64,000 nucleotides of DNA from the NCBI RefSeq assembly GCF_026151205.1, contig NC_087077.1, positions 496,001 to 560,000 of the forward strand. Reading direction: 5' to 3'. A model generated the notes under the pieces. It was not told the origin of the DNA. It ran no database searches and saw only the letters and a program-made list of their open reading frames with translations. Made by a program: the position numbers and the translations under genes. Shown in pieces: positions 11,837-23,539 of the stretch; the first letter of the stretch is position 1, and the number at the start of each line of letters is the position of its first letter. The stretch comes from Bolinopsis microptera. Its lineage: Eukaryota > Ctenophora > Tentaculata > Lobata > Bolinopsidae.

Positions 11837-12082
11837 TTAGGCACATTACTCATTTAATAATGTATTATCGTGCAACAAATTTACCTTCATTAATTATATA
11901 AATATTCAGGTTACGGCAGTAAACGATGTCAATATGCATAATATTGCAAATAGCAAGTAATTGTATAGTAATTTCATCTACACAATTCATGAAGGACGTC
12001 AGAAAATATTCTATATCTTAACAGTTAGTTATTTTACATCTAATTTTAACAACATTCCCCCTAAACACAACCCCCTTAACAT

Positions 12083-12088
12083 TTTAAT
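12083..12088 (-). terminator. Candidate poly(A) signal of the MICU1-like gene
   Basis: ATTAAA on the minus strand, 74 nt past the stop codon at 12162. It is the closest variant hexamer downstream of the ORF. Hexamers of this kind are common in A+T-rich DNA. Confidence 0.35.
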
Positions 12089-12161
12089 GAAGTGGTAGAT
12101 AAAACGTCTGTATTATTACAGATATGATAACAGTTTTCATGCTCAAATCACTGTGCTTTCT

Positions 12162-13607
12162 TCAGAGTTCTTCTCCTTTGACATAACTAGTCACACAAGC
12201 TCCCAGTGCAGTAATCAGACGAACAAAGCCAGTATCTGAGGGCTTCTCAAGACCTCGGTGAGCTCTTTCTTTGAGCACACTCAAAAATTCCCTATTACTC
12301 AGCAACTCATCACCATTGTCGTCAAATATTGTGAATACCACGTCAACAATGTGAGGATCCAGTTCCACATCGGCTACCACGTGGGCAACCTGTTTCAGGG
12401 ACGCTTTGTTAAACTTCATTCCAGCTGCGAAGTATACCGCCACAAGAATTTCAACGTCATCCAGATGGTCTAGAAAGTGGTTGAAGGTCATAAATTGTTC
12501 AAATGTAATGCCTTTACTGTCATCATCGTCCCTATATGCCTTTTTAACACGCCTGACAAATTTGGCTTTTGCCTGATTGCTGAGTGTTGCATGTAGTAGG
12601 AGCAGATGAGCAAAATCTTGCTCAGTTATTTTTCCCTCCTCTGGGTCATACTTGTTAAACTCCATTCTGAATACATCTTCTTTCAGTCCATCCATAAAAA
12701 CAACAAAGTCGTCGAGGGTAAGTTTTTTGCTGGAATCTTTACCAAAGAAGTATTTGGTAAGTGCACTGTGCCCGTCTTTGTTGATAGTGTTCCCACTGTA
12801 GATATTATCACGATGTCGCTTCCCCATAGAACTCCTGGATTCGAGCACAGAGCGGGTATCTAGGAACTCTTGATAACTGACACACCCGTCTCCGTACAAA
12901 TCAAACATTTTGAATGCAATCTCACAGTCATGTTTTGGGGTAGACAGGAGAGTGAGGAGGAATATATAGTCCTGGAAGCTGATGAGACCATGCGCGGCAA
13001 GCCTGGAGAGAAACTCAGGCTGTTCCCCGTCAACATCATCGTCAATATTCTCTAATGAGTTAGCCTTGGAAGCAGATATGTCTCTATACAAGTCCAGCCC
13101 CAGGTTAGATGGCTGCAACTCACCAGGCGTTATAGATCTCATGAAATCTTTCGGTGTCATGAAAATCTCCTTTTTACCAGTCTCAGACTCGACCCGGACA
13201 GTTGCGAAGTAGCGGAAAATTTTGTCTGGTGTTGAGAACTCTCTTATTCTATTCTCGTATTCCATAACTTTTCTCTCACCAAAACCTTTCTTCTTTTTCT
13301 TTTTTCGCTGTTTTTGTTCTACCTCTTCTACTTCATTTTCTTCGGACTCAATACTTTCACTTGATTCCTCAATAGCTTCTTCCTTGCACTTGGCTGTAAC
13401 AACAAGCCCCAAGCCACCTAGTAACCCTAGCCTCAAGTAGGTATTGTTTTGAGAGTTTTGTGACTGATCACGACTGTTCCATACCAATGGTGAGGTGCTC
13501 AACTGTCGGGTCACTGGAACTGCCCCAACTCTCCAGAGTAGTTGCAATCCCAATCTGTTCATCATCTGGCAGCTCTTAGCTGCTTTCCATGTCTGTTGAG
13601 TTATCAT
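12162..13607 (-). CDS. MICU1: MICU1-like mitochondrial calcium uptake regulator
   Basis: MICU proteins sit in the mitochondrial intermembrane space and gate the calcium uniporter. The ORF has ATG codons at 13607 and 13565; the latter opens MMNRLGLQLLWRVGAV, a good amphipathic mitochondrial presequence, so either start is possible (about 481 or 467 residues; MICU1 is usually near 480). Visible features are a polybasic stretch KKKKKKGFGERK, the family block KVMEYENRIREFSTPDKIFR, EF-hand 1 DLYGDGCVSYQE, EF-hand 2 DDNGDELLSNRE, and the GLEKP...GFVRLI C-helix region with a cysteine near the end. EF-hand 1 has Tyr at position 3, EF-hand 2 has Glu in place of the usual Gly at position 6, and both have Ser at position 9. 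The gene is one exon although its neighbours are intron-rich. MICU2 or MICU3 is less likely given the polybasic motif. Confidence 0.9.
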   Translation of the reverse strand: MITQQTWKAAKSCQMMNRLGLQLLWRVGAVPVTRQLSTSPLVWNSRDQSQNSQNNTYLRLGLLGGLGLVVTAKCKEEAIEESSESIESEENEVEEVEQKQRKKKKKKGFGERKVMEYENRIREFSTPDKIFRYFATVRVESETGKKEIFMTPKDFMRSITPGELQPSNLGLDLYRDISASKANSLENIDDDVDGEQPEFLSRLAAHGLISFQDYIFLLTLLSTPKHDCEIAFKMFDLYGDGCVSYQEFLDTRSVLESRSSMGKRHRDNIYSGNTINKDGHSALTKYFFGKDSSKKLTLDDFVVFMDGLKEDVFRMEFNKYDPEEGKITEQDFAHLLLLHATLSNQAKAKFVRRVKKAYRDDDDSKGITFEQFMTFNHFLDHLDDVEILVAVYFAAGMKFNKASLKQVAHVVADVELDPHIVDVVFTIFDDNGDELLSNREFLSVLKERAHRGLEKPSDTGFVRLITALGACVTSYVKGEEL

Positions 13608-14072
13608 TAGAATGCATGTTATCCAAGAGAATTCAAAACATTTATTAAAACTATAACCTATCAATATCAGATTGAATCCTACATTGAACTTAGATTTGTA
13701 TGAATATGCATTTTAGTGATTGCATTGAACTATAATTAAGTCAATAAAACGAGCACAATACTCCTTATTAATTACAAATTGCTTTATAATTACTAATTGC
13801 TTTATAATTACAAATTGCCACATAGAATTCAAACATGTTCCAAGTAAGAGCAAAGACGGAAAAACAGTTAAAATGTAATGCATACTTTTATTGTTAATCA
13901 ATCTTTCTTGCATTGAACGTAATATTATTATATACAGGTTTAATCCCAGTTTTAGATCGAAATAAATAAGCTCATGCAATCAATGTAGTTGTCCAACATC
14001 TAGATGCTGTCAAGGAATTCTAACTCATGCGATTCTGTAGTAACTGAACCCAACCAAGTTTCCGTTTCAACT

Positions 14073-14078
14073 TTTAAT
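14073..14078 (-). terminator. Possible poly(A) signal of TVP23
   Basis: ATTAAA on the minus strand only 3 bp after the TVP23 stop codon. The position is unusually close to the stop, so a more distal signal may be used instead. Confidence 0.25.
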
Positions 14079-14081
14079 CAT

Positions 14082-17000
14082 TCATCTGGTTTGTTGTTGG
14101 GAGGTTCCTTGGCCTTCTCCACTCACCATCTGAAATAGGAGAATGAAACCATGTATGCAATGGTCTAGTGAAAGCTGATTACCCAATTTCCATTCACGTT
14201 TACTGCTGGCAAAATACATTATAATATACCTACCTCAGCTCAGCACATATCATTGTCCAGGTAAGTCAAGATAATCCAATCTACCAGCTACCCGTCATTA
14301 AGGTTTTTTTTTACAAATGTCTCAGACCCATAGCTAGATCTGTGAATTTTAGGCAGACCCACTCGACAGCGGCCAAATTTAGCGCATTATGAGCCCCAAG
14401 CCCGATACCCACTTTGCCTCCCAATTATATTATCATCTCGTAACTTCATAATGAAGGTTCCGTTATTCATTTAAAGATTAAGTTTTTTCGATTCTGGGCA
14501 CGTAGCCCGACACGACACGTAGCCGGGGCGAAGCTCCTTTGGTTGGCTAGGGAGGGGGGAAGGCGCAGCCCCCCAGAAATTTTTGAGAAATTATGTGTTT
14601 TAGAAGACATTTGGCATTAAAGAAATTTGTAGTCCGACAGTAATAATCAGACATCACAATAATACAAAGTTGGGGGGCTAGGGGGGCGCAGCCCTGGCCT
14701 TCGGAAAATTTTCGAGAAATAGGGTGATTCAGACGACATTTGGCATTAAAGAAATTTGTAGGACAGCAATAATCATACATCAGAATAATATAAAGTTGGT
14801 GGGCTAGGGGGGCGCACCCCCCGGAAAATTTTTGAGAAATAGGGTGATTCAGACGACATTAGGCATTAAAGAAATTAGTAGGGCAGTAATAATCCTGAGA
14901 CATCACAATAATATAAAGTTGGTTGGCTAGGGAGGGGGGGGGGGCAGCCAATCAGAAAATTTTTGAGAAATTATGTGTTTTAGACGACATTTGGCATTAA
15001 AGAAATTTGTAGGACAGTAATTATAATCAGACATCACAATAATACAAAGTTGGAGGGCTAGGCAGGCGCAGCCCTGGCCTTCGGAAACTTTTTGAGAAAT
15101 AGAGTGTTCCAGACGACATTTGTGGGACAGCAATAATCAGACATTACAATAATACAAGGTTGGTGGGCTGGGGGGGCGCAGTTATAATCAGACATCACAA
15201 TAATATAAAGTTGGGGGACTGGGGGGGGGGGCGCAGCCCCCAAGAAAATTTTTAGAAATTATTTGTTTTAGACGACATTAGGCATTAAAGAAATTTGTAG
15301 GACGGCGATAATACAAAGTTGGGGGTGCAGCCCCCGGAAAATTTTTGAGAAATAGGGTGTTTCAGACGACATTTGGCATTAGAAATTTGTAATTTCAGAC
15401 ATCACAATAATACAAAGTTGTGGGCTAGGGGGGAACTCAGTACTTGTCACATTGAATGGAATAAGTACATATTGTATAGTGGGATTTGGGAATAATTTAC
15501 GAAATGTTAAAGTCGATTGCCTGTCGTGTCGTTTAATCAAACAGTCATAAACACAGCACACTTACCAGGAAATTTTTTTCCGGGGGTCTTCCCTTTGGCT
15601 ACGTGTCTGCATTCTAGTTGCCAGACCCACTCTATTAGAGTGCAGACTCAACATTTTGGTTGCCAGACCCACTATTCTAGAGTCCAGACCCACAATTCTG
15701 GTTGTCATATCTCCTATATTCTAGTTCATAGACCCCCAATTCTGGTTGACAGAGTGAAGAATTACCATTCTGGTTGCCAGATTCACTCTTCTAGAGAGGA
15801 GACCCACTCTTCTAGTAGGTATAGAGTCAAGACCCACTATTCTAAAATGCAGACCCACCATTCTGGTTGCCAGATCCACTCTTCTAAGGCGAAGACCTAC
15901 CATTCTGGCTGCCAGCCCCACTCTTCTAGAGTGTAGACGCACCATTCCGATTGCCAGACCCACTATTCTTGAGTGAAGACCCACCTTTCGGGTTGCCGGA
16001 CCCACTATTCTAGACTCTAGACTCCAGACGCACAATTCTGGTTGCCATATATCCTATATTCTAGTTTAGACCCCCAATTCTGGTTGACACTTGACAGAGT
16101 GTAGACTTACCATTCTGGTTGCCAGACCCACTCTTCTAGAGTGAAGACCCACTATTCTAGAATTCTTACCCACCATTCTTGTTGCCAGACCCACTCTTAG
16201 CTAGAGTGAAGACCCACTATTCAAGAATTCTGACCCACCATTCTTGTTTCCAGACCCACTACCCTAAGGTGCAGACCCACCATTCTGATTGCCAGACTCA
16301 CTCATCTTGATTCCCTTGATTGCAGACCCACTATTCTGGTTTCCAGACCAACTCTTATAGATTGCAGACACACCAATCTAGTTGCCAGACCCACTCTTCT
16401 AAAGTGTAGACCCACCAGACCTATTATTCTAGAGTGAAGACCCACAATTCGGGTTGTCCAAACCCACAATTCTGGTAGCCATATCTCCTATTATATTCTA
16501 GTTTATAGACCCCCAAATCTGGTTGACAGAGTGTTGCCAGGCCCACTCTTCTAGAGTGAAGATCCACTATTCTAGAATGCAGACCCGCAATTCTGGTTGC
16601 CAGACCCACTATTCCAGATTGTAGACCCACCTTTCTGGTTTCCAGACTCACCCTTCTAGGGCGAAAATCCACCATTCTGGTTGCCAGACCCACTCTTCTA
16701 GAGTGTAGACGTACCATTCTGATTGCCAGACCCACTCTTCAAGGGTGCAGACCCACATTCATGTTGCAAGACCCACTTCTAGATTTCAGACCCACTATTC
16801 TAGCTGTCAGACTCACTTATAGATTGCAGACCCACCATTCCAGCTGACAGACCCACTCTTCTCAAGTGCAGATCCACCATTCTGGCTGCAAGACCCACTT
16901 TTAGATCGCAGACCTACCATTCTAGCCGCCAGACCAACTCTTCTCAAGTGTAGACCCACCATGCCACTCGGGTTGTCAGACTCACTCTTCAAGGGTGTAC

Positions 17001-19504
17001 GTACACCCACCATTCTGGTTTCCAGACCAACTTCTAGATTTCAGACCCACCATTCCAGCTGCCAGACCCACTCTTCTCAAGTCCAGACCCACCACTCTGG
17101 TTGTCAGACCCACTCTTCAAGAATGCAAACCCACCATTCTGGTTGCAAGACCCACTTTGAGATCGCAGACCCAACATTCTAGCTGCCAGACCAACTCTTC
17201 TCAAGTGTAGACCCACCAGCCTGGTTGTCAGACCCACTCTTCAAGGGTGCAGACCCACCACTCTGGTTGTCAGACCCACTCTTCAAGGGTGTACGTACAC
17301 CCACCATTCTGGTTGCCGGACCCACTTCTAGATTGCAGACCCACCATTCCAGCTGCCAGACCCACTCTTCTCAAGTCCAGACCCACCACTCGGGTTGTCA
17401 GACCCACTCTTCAAGGGTGTACGTACACCCACCATTCTGGTTGCCAGACCAACTTCTAGATTGCAGACCCACCATTCCAGCTGCCAGACCCACTCTTCTC
17501 AAGTCCAGACCCACCATCGGGTTGTCAGACCCACTCTTCAAGGGTGTACGTACACCCACCATTCTGGTTGCCAGACCAACTTCTAGAATGCAGACCCACC
17601 ATTCCAGCTGCCAGACCCACTCTTCTCAAGTCCAGACCCACCACTCTGGTTGTCAGACCCACTCTTAAAGGGTGCAGACTCACCATTTAGCGGCCAGACC
17701 CACGCTTCTCAAGTGCAGACCCACCACTCTGGTTGCTGGACCCACTCTTCTAGAGTGAAGACTCATTATTCTCGAATGCAGATCCACAATTCTGTTGCTA
17801 GACCAACTTCTAGATTGCAGACCCACCATTCCAGCCGCAAGAACCACTCTTCTCAAGTGCAGACCCACCATTCTGGTTGTCAGACCCACTCTTGATCTTC
17901 AAGGGTGTAGACCCACAATTCTGGTTAACAGACCCACTTCTAGATTGCATACCCACCATTCTAGCTGCCAGACCCACTATTCTCAAGTACACACCCACCA
18001 CTCTGGTTGTCAGACCACTCTTTAAGGGTACAGACCCATCATTCTGGTTGCCAGACCCACTTCTAGATTGCAGACCCACAATTCTGGTTGCCAGACCCAC
18101 TTCTAGATTGCAGACCCACCATTCTAGCGGCCAGACCCACTCTTCTCAAGTGCAGACCCACCACTATAGGCAACAGGGGTGAATAAAAATGTATCGTCAT
18201 GTGACAACCCTTCCCAACCCCCCTCAACCCCCTACCCCTCCCCCCTAAAAAACTCATCGGATTTTTGCTTCCCGCGAACATGATTTTTTCTGAAAATTTT
18301 TGTCAAGCCAGATCTGTAAATCTATCAAATATGTAAAAAAAAAACCTTACCCGTCATATAATACAATTCTGCTGAAGCCTAATCTAAAATAATTACCGAA
18401 TTAAACAATTGTCTGCCAAGAAAACTTCCGACTGCTCCTTGCACTTTAGCTTTAGCGTCTCTTCTACATTTAATGTATCCATAAAGATTTGCTGCATTTA
18501 GAACCACCTGCAAAATATTGTTGTTCCATCTTCATAAATAAAGGTTAACAATATATAAAATATAAAAGACATGGAATAGAAGGAATAATGATCACAGCAT
18601 ACTGAACCCAGTGTAGAAACTTGACTAACCGCAGTTATATCTACAACAATCCATCCCAAAGAAAAGGACAGTAGATTCTTAATTAGGAGGATGAACCAGA
18701 CAAGAGAGCTTGTGAACATTGCAATCCAGAATATTCTTTGCTCAGTTGCAGAATGGTGAATTGATGCTCCCTCCTGGAAATAAGCTATTTTAGTTTTGCA
18801 ATGACAAGCATATATAATATATATGATGATGATTGATGAGAATAGTATTAAGTACTAGAAAAGTTAGCAACATTTTCTACAGATTAGAATGTACCTTTCT
18901 GCTTTCAAATATCCATTCTGTACTGCCATCCTCGTTAACTTTATTCCACCACCTGAGGCCCACTAGTAACCTCCCTGTTATATTTTTTACAGTCCAAAAG
19001 TCTGCAGCTAGTAAAAGAACAACTGAAAGTAAGAGTATTACTGTATGTTTCTCGGGTTGTTGAGATATTGGATCAAAACCTAAATTATTTAAGGAATTTA
19101 TGAATTTGGACTTGCATCTTTTAATGATATCACATAAAACGTATGGTATCACATGGCAGCACAAAATCGAATTATATCATAATAGGATATCCCAACATTT
19201 TACCTAGAACAAAAGTGAGAGTAAAACCTCCACCAAACAGTGTACAGAATAAATAGACAACAACTGCCAATGTTCTGAACAGTATGTGGAAGAGTGAGGC
19301 AGTTGGGTGTCTGAAATAAAGTTAAATTTAGATATAAAGCAATTTAAACAATTTTACAGTGACTTAGGCACTTCTCGATTGATTGAGTGATCTATTTCAC
19401 CTAATTTAAATGATAATTAAACGAGTTCATTTAAACTAGCAGTTCACTTACTTAAGACCATTGCTGGGAGTTGTATCATCTCCAAACTCACGAGAAAGAT
19501 CCAT
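14082..19504 (-). CDS. TVP23: TVP23 family Golgi membrane protein
   Basis: TVP23 (FAM18) proteins are small four-helix membrane proteins of the trans-Golgi and endosomes implicated in vesicle traffic. Coding exons in order: 19504-19452, 19310-19204, 19022-18895, 18773-18630, 18507-18397, 14129-14082. All junctions are GT-AG with matching phases, and the product is 196 residues, near the family length. Family signatures are [13 protein letters not shown], the central block [27 protein letters not shown], and [15 protein letters not shown] before the C-terminus. Hydrophobic stretches correspond to exons 2-5. The last exon adds only 15 residues after a 4.3 kb intron filled by two satellites. The start ATG at 19504 gives an acidic-polar N-terminus ([10 protein letters not shown]). 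The vertebrate TVP23A/B/C copies cannot be distinguished. Confidence 0.93.
14545..15425. repeat. Degenerate ~120-bp tandem repeat, TVP23 last intron
   Basis: Seven or so diverged copies share GGGGGGCGCAGCCCC, GAAAATTTTTGAGAAAT, AGACGACATTTGGCATTAAA and the CAGACATCACAATAATAC stretch. Proline-rich ORFs across it are artefacts. It lies in the last TVP23 intron. Confidence 0.85.
15610..18172. repeat. 42-bp minisatellite with higher-order structure, TVP23 intron
   Basis: About 2.5 kb of a roughly 42-bp unit built from GTTGCCAGACCCACTCTTCT and GCAGACCCACCATTCTG, with GAGTG or CAAGTG joints. Between about 16,990 and 17,650 the units are organised into a 125-130 bp higher-order repeat marked by the palindrome GTGTACGTACAC (about 16,997, 17,289, 17,419 and 17,545). 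ORFs on both strands are translations of the repeat and are not genes. Confidence 0.94.
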
Positions 19505-20056
19505 AACTAAAATTTAATAGTTTCATTATTCAATACATTCATTATGATATTAAGTAAAATGTTTATCACCGAAAAGTAGATAGAAATATAAAAATGATAT
19601 GCAATATAATATGATACAATCAGCAGAGCTCATAACTACCAAACAATAAAATGGAACATCGATTAATGGCTACATGGCCAAGTAATAGCACTTCAGACTC
19701 TCAAGTAGGGGATAAATAGTTATAATCACAGTTGCAGTGTGTAATTTAAACTCTTTGGTTGATTCAGCCGAATTATTAGAAACCCCTGATTGAGGGTTTA
19801 ATGAGGGTCCTTGCCAGAAGATCTAGTATATTGTTCGGGTATCCTTCAGCACATCTAACTCTTTATTATCAAACTTTACACAAATCCAAAGTAGTTACTA
19901 AGAACATCCTAAAGACCTGATAAGTCTACTTAAAAGACTTGTAGAACTGAAAACTTACTATAAATACAAAAAATGGAACTTAAAACTGAACTTATCAAAA
20001 TCAAAAATTATGCAAAAAAATTGAACTTAAAACTGAAATAATCGAACTAATCAAAT
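19505..20056. other. 5' flank of TVP23, no gene seen
   Basis: A+T-rich sequence that should include the TVP23 promoter and 5' UTR. No TATA box, CpG-rich stretch or repeat stands out. Confidence 0.5.
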
Positions 20057-20640
20057 TTAAAATAAATTTCTCCACAATTGGCGGTTCGAGGCTAAATACC
20101 TTAAGTCTGTCAAGTCGTCACTATTATTCAAATTAATATTTCTTTTATTCAAATCGTCTAAAATAGTTTTAAAAATATTACATTGATGTCTACCAATCCT
20201 TCCCCTCATATTTGACATACTATCAACAGCAAAATTTAGAGCTAGTTGTGGTGGTGAGTTGCAGTCGCTACGAAGAATGTGCCCAAACATTTTCCAGCGG
20301 GATTTATGAACTCTCTCTGAAAGTGGAGTTACATTGCAACGAGCATACAAGTCCTTGTTGCTGATGATGCGGGGATAGGTCATGTTGATGATACGTCTTA
20401 GATGTTTGCGTTGACACACATCAACTTTATTGATAATGTTCTGTGGAGCTGCCCAGCTGTTACAGTTGTACAATAAAACAGGGGCAACAAATGCTTCATA
20501 CAGCTTGATTTTACAGGAAGAGAAATGCGGGATTTCTCTGCCCATACCTTGCTGTATTTCTCAAAGGCAACGTAAGCAAGGATGCATCGGCGAGAGATAT
20601 CAGCCTTACTGCAGAGCTTGGATCCAAGAGAAATAGTGTT
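20057..20640 (-). pseudogene. Non-LTR retrotransposon RT C-terminal fragment
   Basis: About 160 residues with the thumb/C-terminal region of LINE reverse transcriptases: LYEAFVAPVLLYNCNSW, then RKHLRRIINMTYPR and the typical RWKMFGHILR. An upstream stretch in another frame (GSKLCSKADISRRCILAYV) continues the same domain, implying a frameshift near 20,540. The active-site part is absent here. It may belong with the RT fragment at 21,340-22,320, or be a different element. Confidence 0.7.
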
Positions 20641-21335
20641 GCGCCAGGGCAAATTTCAGAATTTGGCCGCCAAATTTTTTTAAAGGCCTAATTCAAAATT
20701 CCATATTAAAACTTAAGGTAGAAATGCGATTCTACGTTGATTCTGAAAATTTCATGTAAAAATATTGAAACCCTATTGAGTTCTATTGTTTTGAACGAAA
20801 TCAGTTTCGCAAATATCGCGAACTGAGATATGGTCAATTTTGTTCATTTTTTGTGATTATTTGAAGATAGAATCCACAGTTAGGTAGATACTGAGCTGAT
20901 AATCATAGAGAATGTGTAGTATAAGCTTACCTTCCATATAAAGTTGGTTTCATTCAAAAATATTGATATTTGACCAATTTATGGGCAAAAATCGATCAAA
21001 TTTGGTGCGTATGACCAAATATGGTCATATGGTTTTTGGATCATAACTCAGTCATTTTTTGTCTAATCTTGATGAAATGTCATATACGAGTTCAGGAGAC
21101 CACTAGCTACAAGTAGAGCACCTAAAACCTGGGTTTCGGGCCGGGCATGTTGAGTGTATTTGGCTAAATTGGGCCTAATTTGGACAAAAATGGGTGTGGC
21201 TGCCCCGCGGGCACCGTTCGGCGGTTGGGGTCCGGGACCCCCTCAAAAGTTTGGTCACCGGTCCTAGTTTGTTGGCCAACTGCTATCTCGAAACCAAGTT
21301 TCACAAAAAAATCAGGGTGAACCCCCCCCTTAAGG
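20641..21335. other. Non-coding insert between LINE fragments
   Basis: About 700 bp separates two LINE fragments. It contains repeated low-complexity phrases and a CCCCCCCCTTAAGG junction at its right edge where the RT reading frame breaks off after NNGLALN. It is perhaps another non-autonomous element inserted in a LINE, but no clear terminal repeats or target duplication were found. Confidence 0.35.
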
Positions 21336-21339
21336 TTGA

Positions 21340-22320
21340 GAGCTAAACCATTATTATCTACCCACTTAACTAAAGCATCGCTAAGAGTTATTAGTTTATC
21401 GTAAACTTCATTAAGATTTTCTCCTATCAGGAAGATGTTGGCATCATCTGCGTACATAATGAAATTGGCTATATCTGATATTTGAGGCAGGTCATTTATG
21501 TAGATTATAAAGAGTAAAGGTCCTAATATTGATCCTTGAGGCACGCCGTATAAAATTTGGTTGGTTGAGGATTTTGACGAGCCAATTGATACAAACTGTT
21601 TCCTGTTAGTGAGATATGACTTAAACCAGTTTAAGGCTTGACCCCTTATGCCGTAATGGTCCAGCTTGCGCAAGAGTATGGAATGATCCACAAGGTCGAA
21701 AGCTTTGCTGAAGTCGATTAAAAGAAGTAAAGTTACCTGCTTTTTAGACATTGAATTAAGAATGGTGTCTTTTGCGTTGAGAAGAGCATGTTCACAAGAC
21801 CTACCCAGGCGAAAACCGTATTGGTTTTCACATAGTATGCTGTATTTATCTAAAAAAATTATAACTCGGTTATGCATTAGCTTTTCAAATACCTTAGAGA
21901 AAGAAGCAAGAAGAGATATTGGTCTGTAATTTTTTATGTCAGATTTAGATCCACCTTTGTGAATTGGGACCACCTTCGCTTCTTTCAAAGCCTGTGGAAA
22001 GATCCCCTGTTCAAAAGAACTGTTGACAGCGTGGGCTTGTACACTAGTAAAACTGGGACAACTGTTAGCGATTTTTAGAGGTTCAATTTTAGTGTCTAGT
22101 GTGGCTTTATTCTTATTGTTGTTATTCTTAAGCAGGTTTATGACGTCCTGAATTTCTGTGGCAGTGACTGGCTTTAGGTAAATACTACTTGGAGTGGCGT
22201 TGCGAAGTGTGCTATGGGTTCCACCAGGATCAAAAGTGGTCCTACTACTAATTTCAGACTTAATTTTGAGAAATAATCGTTAAATTTTTCTGCTACAGCT
22301 GATTTTGATTGATTTGAAAC
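21340..22320 (-). pseudogene. CR1/Jockey-like reverse transcriptase fragment
   Basis: Contains the fingers and palm of a non-LTR reverse transcriptase: VVPIHKGG, NYRPISLL, QYGFRLGRS, IDFSKAFDLVDH (motif A), GVPQGSILGP (motif B) and MYADDANIFL (catalytic YADD, motif C). Upstream KSAVAEKFNDYFSKL is the usual region between endonuclease and RT, joined by a frameshift near 22,230. The frame runs into unrelated sequence at about 21,340, so thumb and C-terminus are lost. No endonuclease domain is visible. Confidence 0.85.
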
Positions 22321-22642
22321 TTTTACAAAATAGCAAATATACAAATGTACAGCAAGTCGAACAAACATATAAAATGGGCCGAAATGTATAAATGCTATAA
22401 AGCGTGGGTCAGTGAAACAAGTACAGAGGACAACTTTCAAAACAGGAGTTTTATGGCCGCCCAAAGTCTCAATAACATCACCTCCACCTAGTAATAAAAT
22501 TATGAAATATGAAAAGTGTGAAACAATCAAATAATAAAATATTCAAAATATATAGTTGTCTCTTAAATACAGATAACGTCTGAAAATTCTTAAAATAATC
22601 ATCACTCCTTCATATATACTGATCAGTGTCCGAGAGTGTAAC

Positions 22643-23539
22643 TCATGATGACTTCTTATCACGGCTACATACCTTCCCGTACCGGATGTAGTGGTCGAGA
22701 TGAGTCTGTTCCGCCCTCTTCTTCTTCAGGTCAGTGACCAGATGCTTCCTTGTTGCTCGTTCTTCGCTGGATCTGTCTGGACATATCCATACATCTTTGT
22801 GCTTCTCCCTCAGTCTCCCTGTTTTCATCAGAATCTGATGAACCGCTGTTGAGCTTGGGACGGTGATCTTGACTGGTCGGATAGCCGTACTACCTGGCCT
22901 CTTCCAACCGACTCTAGTCGCTTCGAAGTGAGGTTTCTCCCCGATCTCCTCCAAAACTGCGGTAACTAGCGCTGGAAGCTGTTCTTCCTCCTCTTCTTTC
23001 AGCCCAAACACGATCAGGTTCTTGCTCCTGTCCTCCTCTGCAGCCACACTCTTCATCACCTTCTTCAGGATTTTACTGTTGCAGACCGTACCACTTGCAC
23101 TGTTCTGTTGAACAGCTGCACTATAGTTCTGAATCCCTGACTCCACCGTTGTTTGGACTGTCTCCTCAACAGACGTCTTAAGCAACTGTAGTTGTTCGTC
23201 CTTCTGCATCAGCAGCTGGCCCTGCAGTCTGATCACCTTTTCTTTGTCTGCTAGTGCTTCCGTCTTGAAGCACTCGATGATCTCCTTCAAGAGATACATC
23301 TGACTATTCTGCCGACGAACAAGGTCCACTGCATCCACAATCCAGCCAGACAGAGTCTGTTTATCCTTAGTCTTGATCTTTTCACGACTTTCGTAGTCAA
23401 TTTCACGGTAGTCCATATGCAGGTCTTTTTCTAACTTATCGGACCAGCGTGCAACACAGCCTTCCACATCTTCCTGTTGATCATAGTTGAACTCCTTAAT
23501 CAACTCCTGGGATCGGGTCAAAGTTGGGTCATCCCCCAT
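22643..23539 (-). CDS. LINE ORF1-like protein (coiled coil plus RRM-like domain)
   Basis: An uninterrupted ORF of about 298 residues from ATG at 23539 (MGDDPTLTRSQELIKEF); upstream in-frame codons are judged non-coding. The middle, rich in Lys, Glu, Gln and Leu, looks like a coiled coil. The second half, KNLIVFGLKEEE ... RPVKITVPSSTAVHQIL ... DVWICPDRSSEERATRKHL, resembles the RRM and C-terminal domains of LINE-1/CR1-type ORF1 RNA-binding proteins. It lies upstream of, and on the same strand as, the RT fragment at 21,340-22,320, but an endonuclease domain is missing between them. Confidence 0.75.
   Translation of the reverse strand: MGDDPTLTRSQELIKEFNYDQQEDVEGCVARWSDKLEKDLHMDYREIDYESREKIKTKDKQTLSGWIVDAVDLVRRQNSQMYLLKEIIECFKTEALADKEKVIRLQGQLLMQKDEQLQLLKTSVEETVQTTVESGIQNYSAAVQQNSASGTVCNSKILKKVMKSVAAEEDRSKNLIVFGLKEEEEEQLPALVTAVLEEIGEKPHFEATRVGWKRPGSTAIRPVKITVPSSTAVHQILMKTGRLREKHKDVWICPDRSSEERATRKHLVTDLKKKRAEQTHLDHYIRYGKVCSRDKKSS

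Larger units (their letters stand above)
10695..12161. other. Intergenic, WDR33 5' side to MICU1 3' side
   Basis: A+T-rich sequence without a supportable gene. It should hold the WDR33 promoter and the MICU1-like 3' UTR. The only discrete element seen is the inverted-repeat element at 11499-11836. No TATA box or other promoter motif could be assigned with confidence. Confidence 0.6.

Noticed and set aside
12258-13440. Plus-strand ORFs over the MICU1-like gene
   Set aside because: Antisense shadows of the conserved minus-strand ORF.
15610-18172. CRISPR-like alternation of repeats
   Set aside because: No unique spacers; all of the unit repeats, and the setting is a eukaryotic intron.
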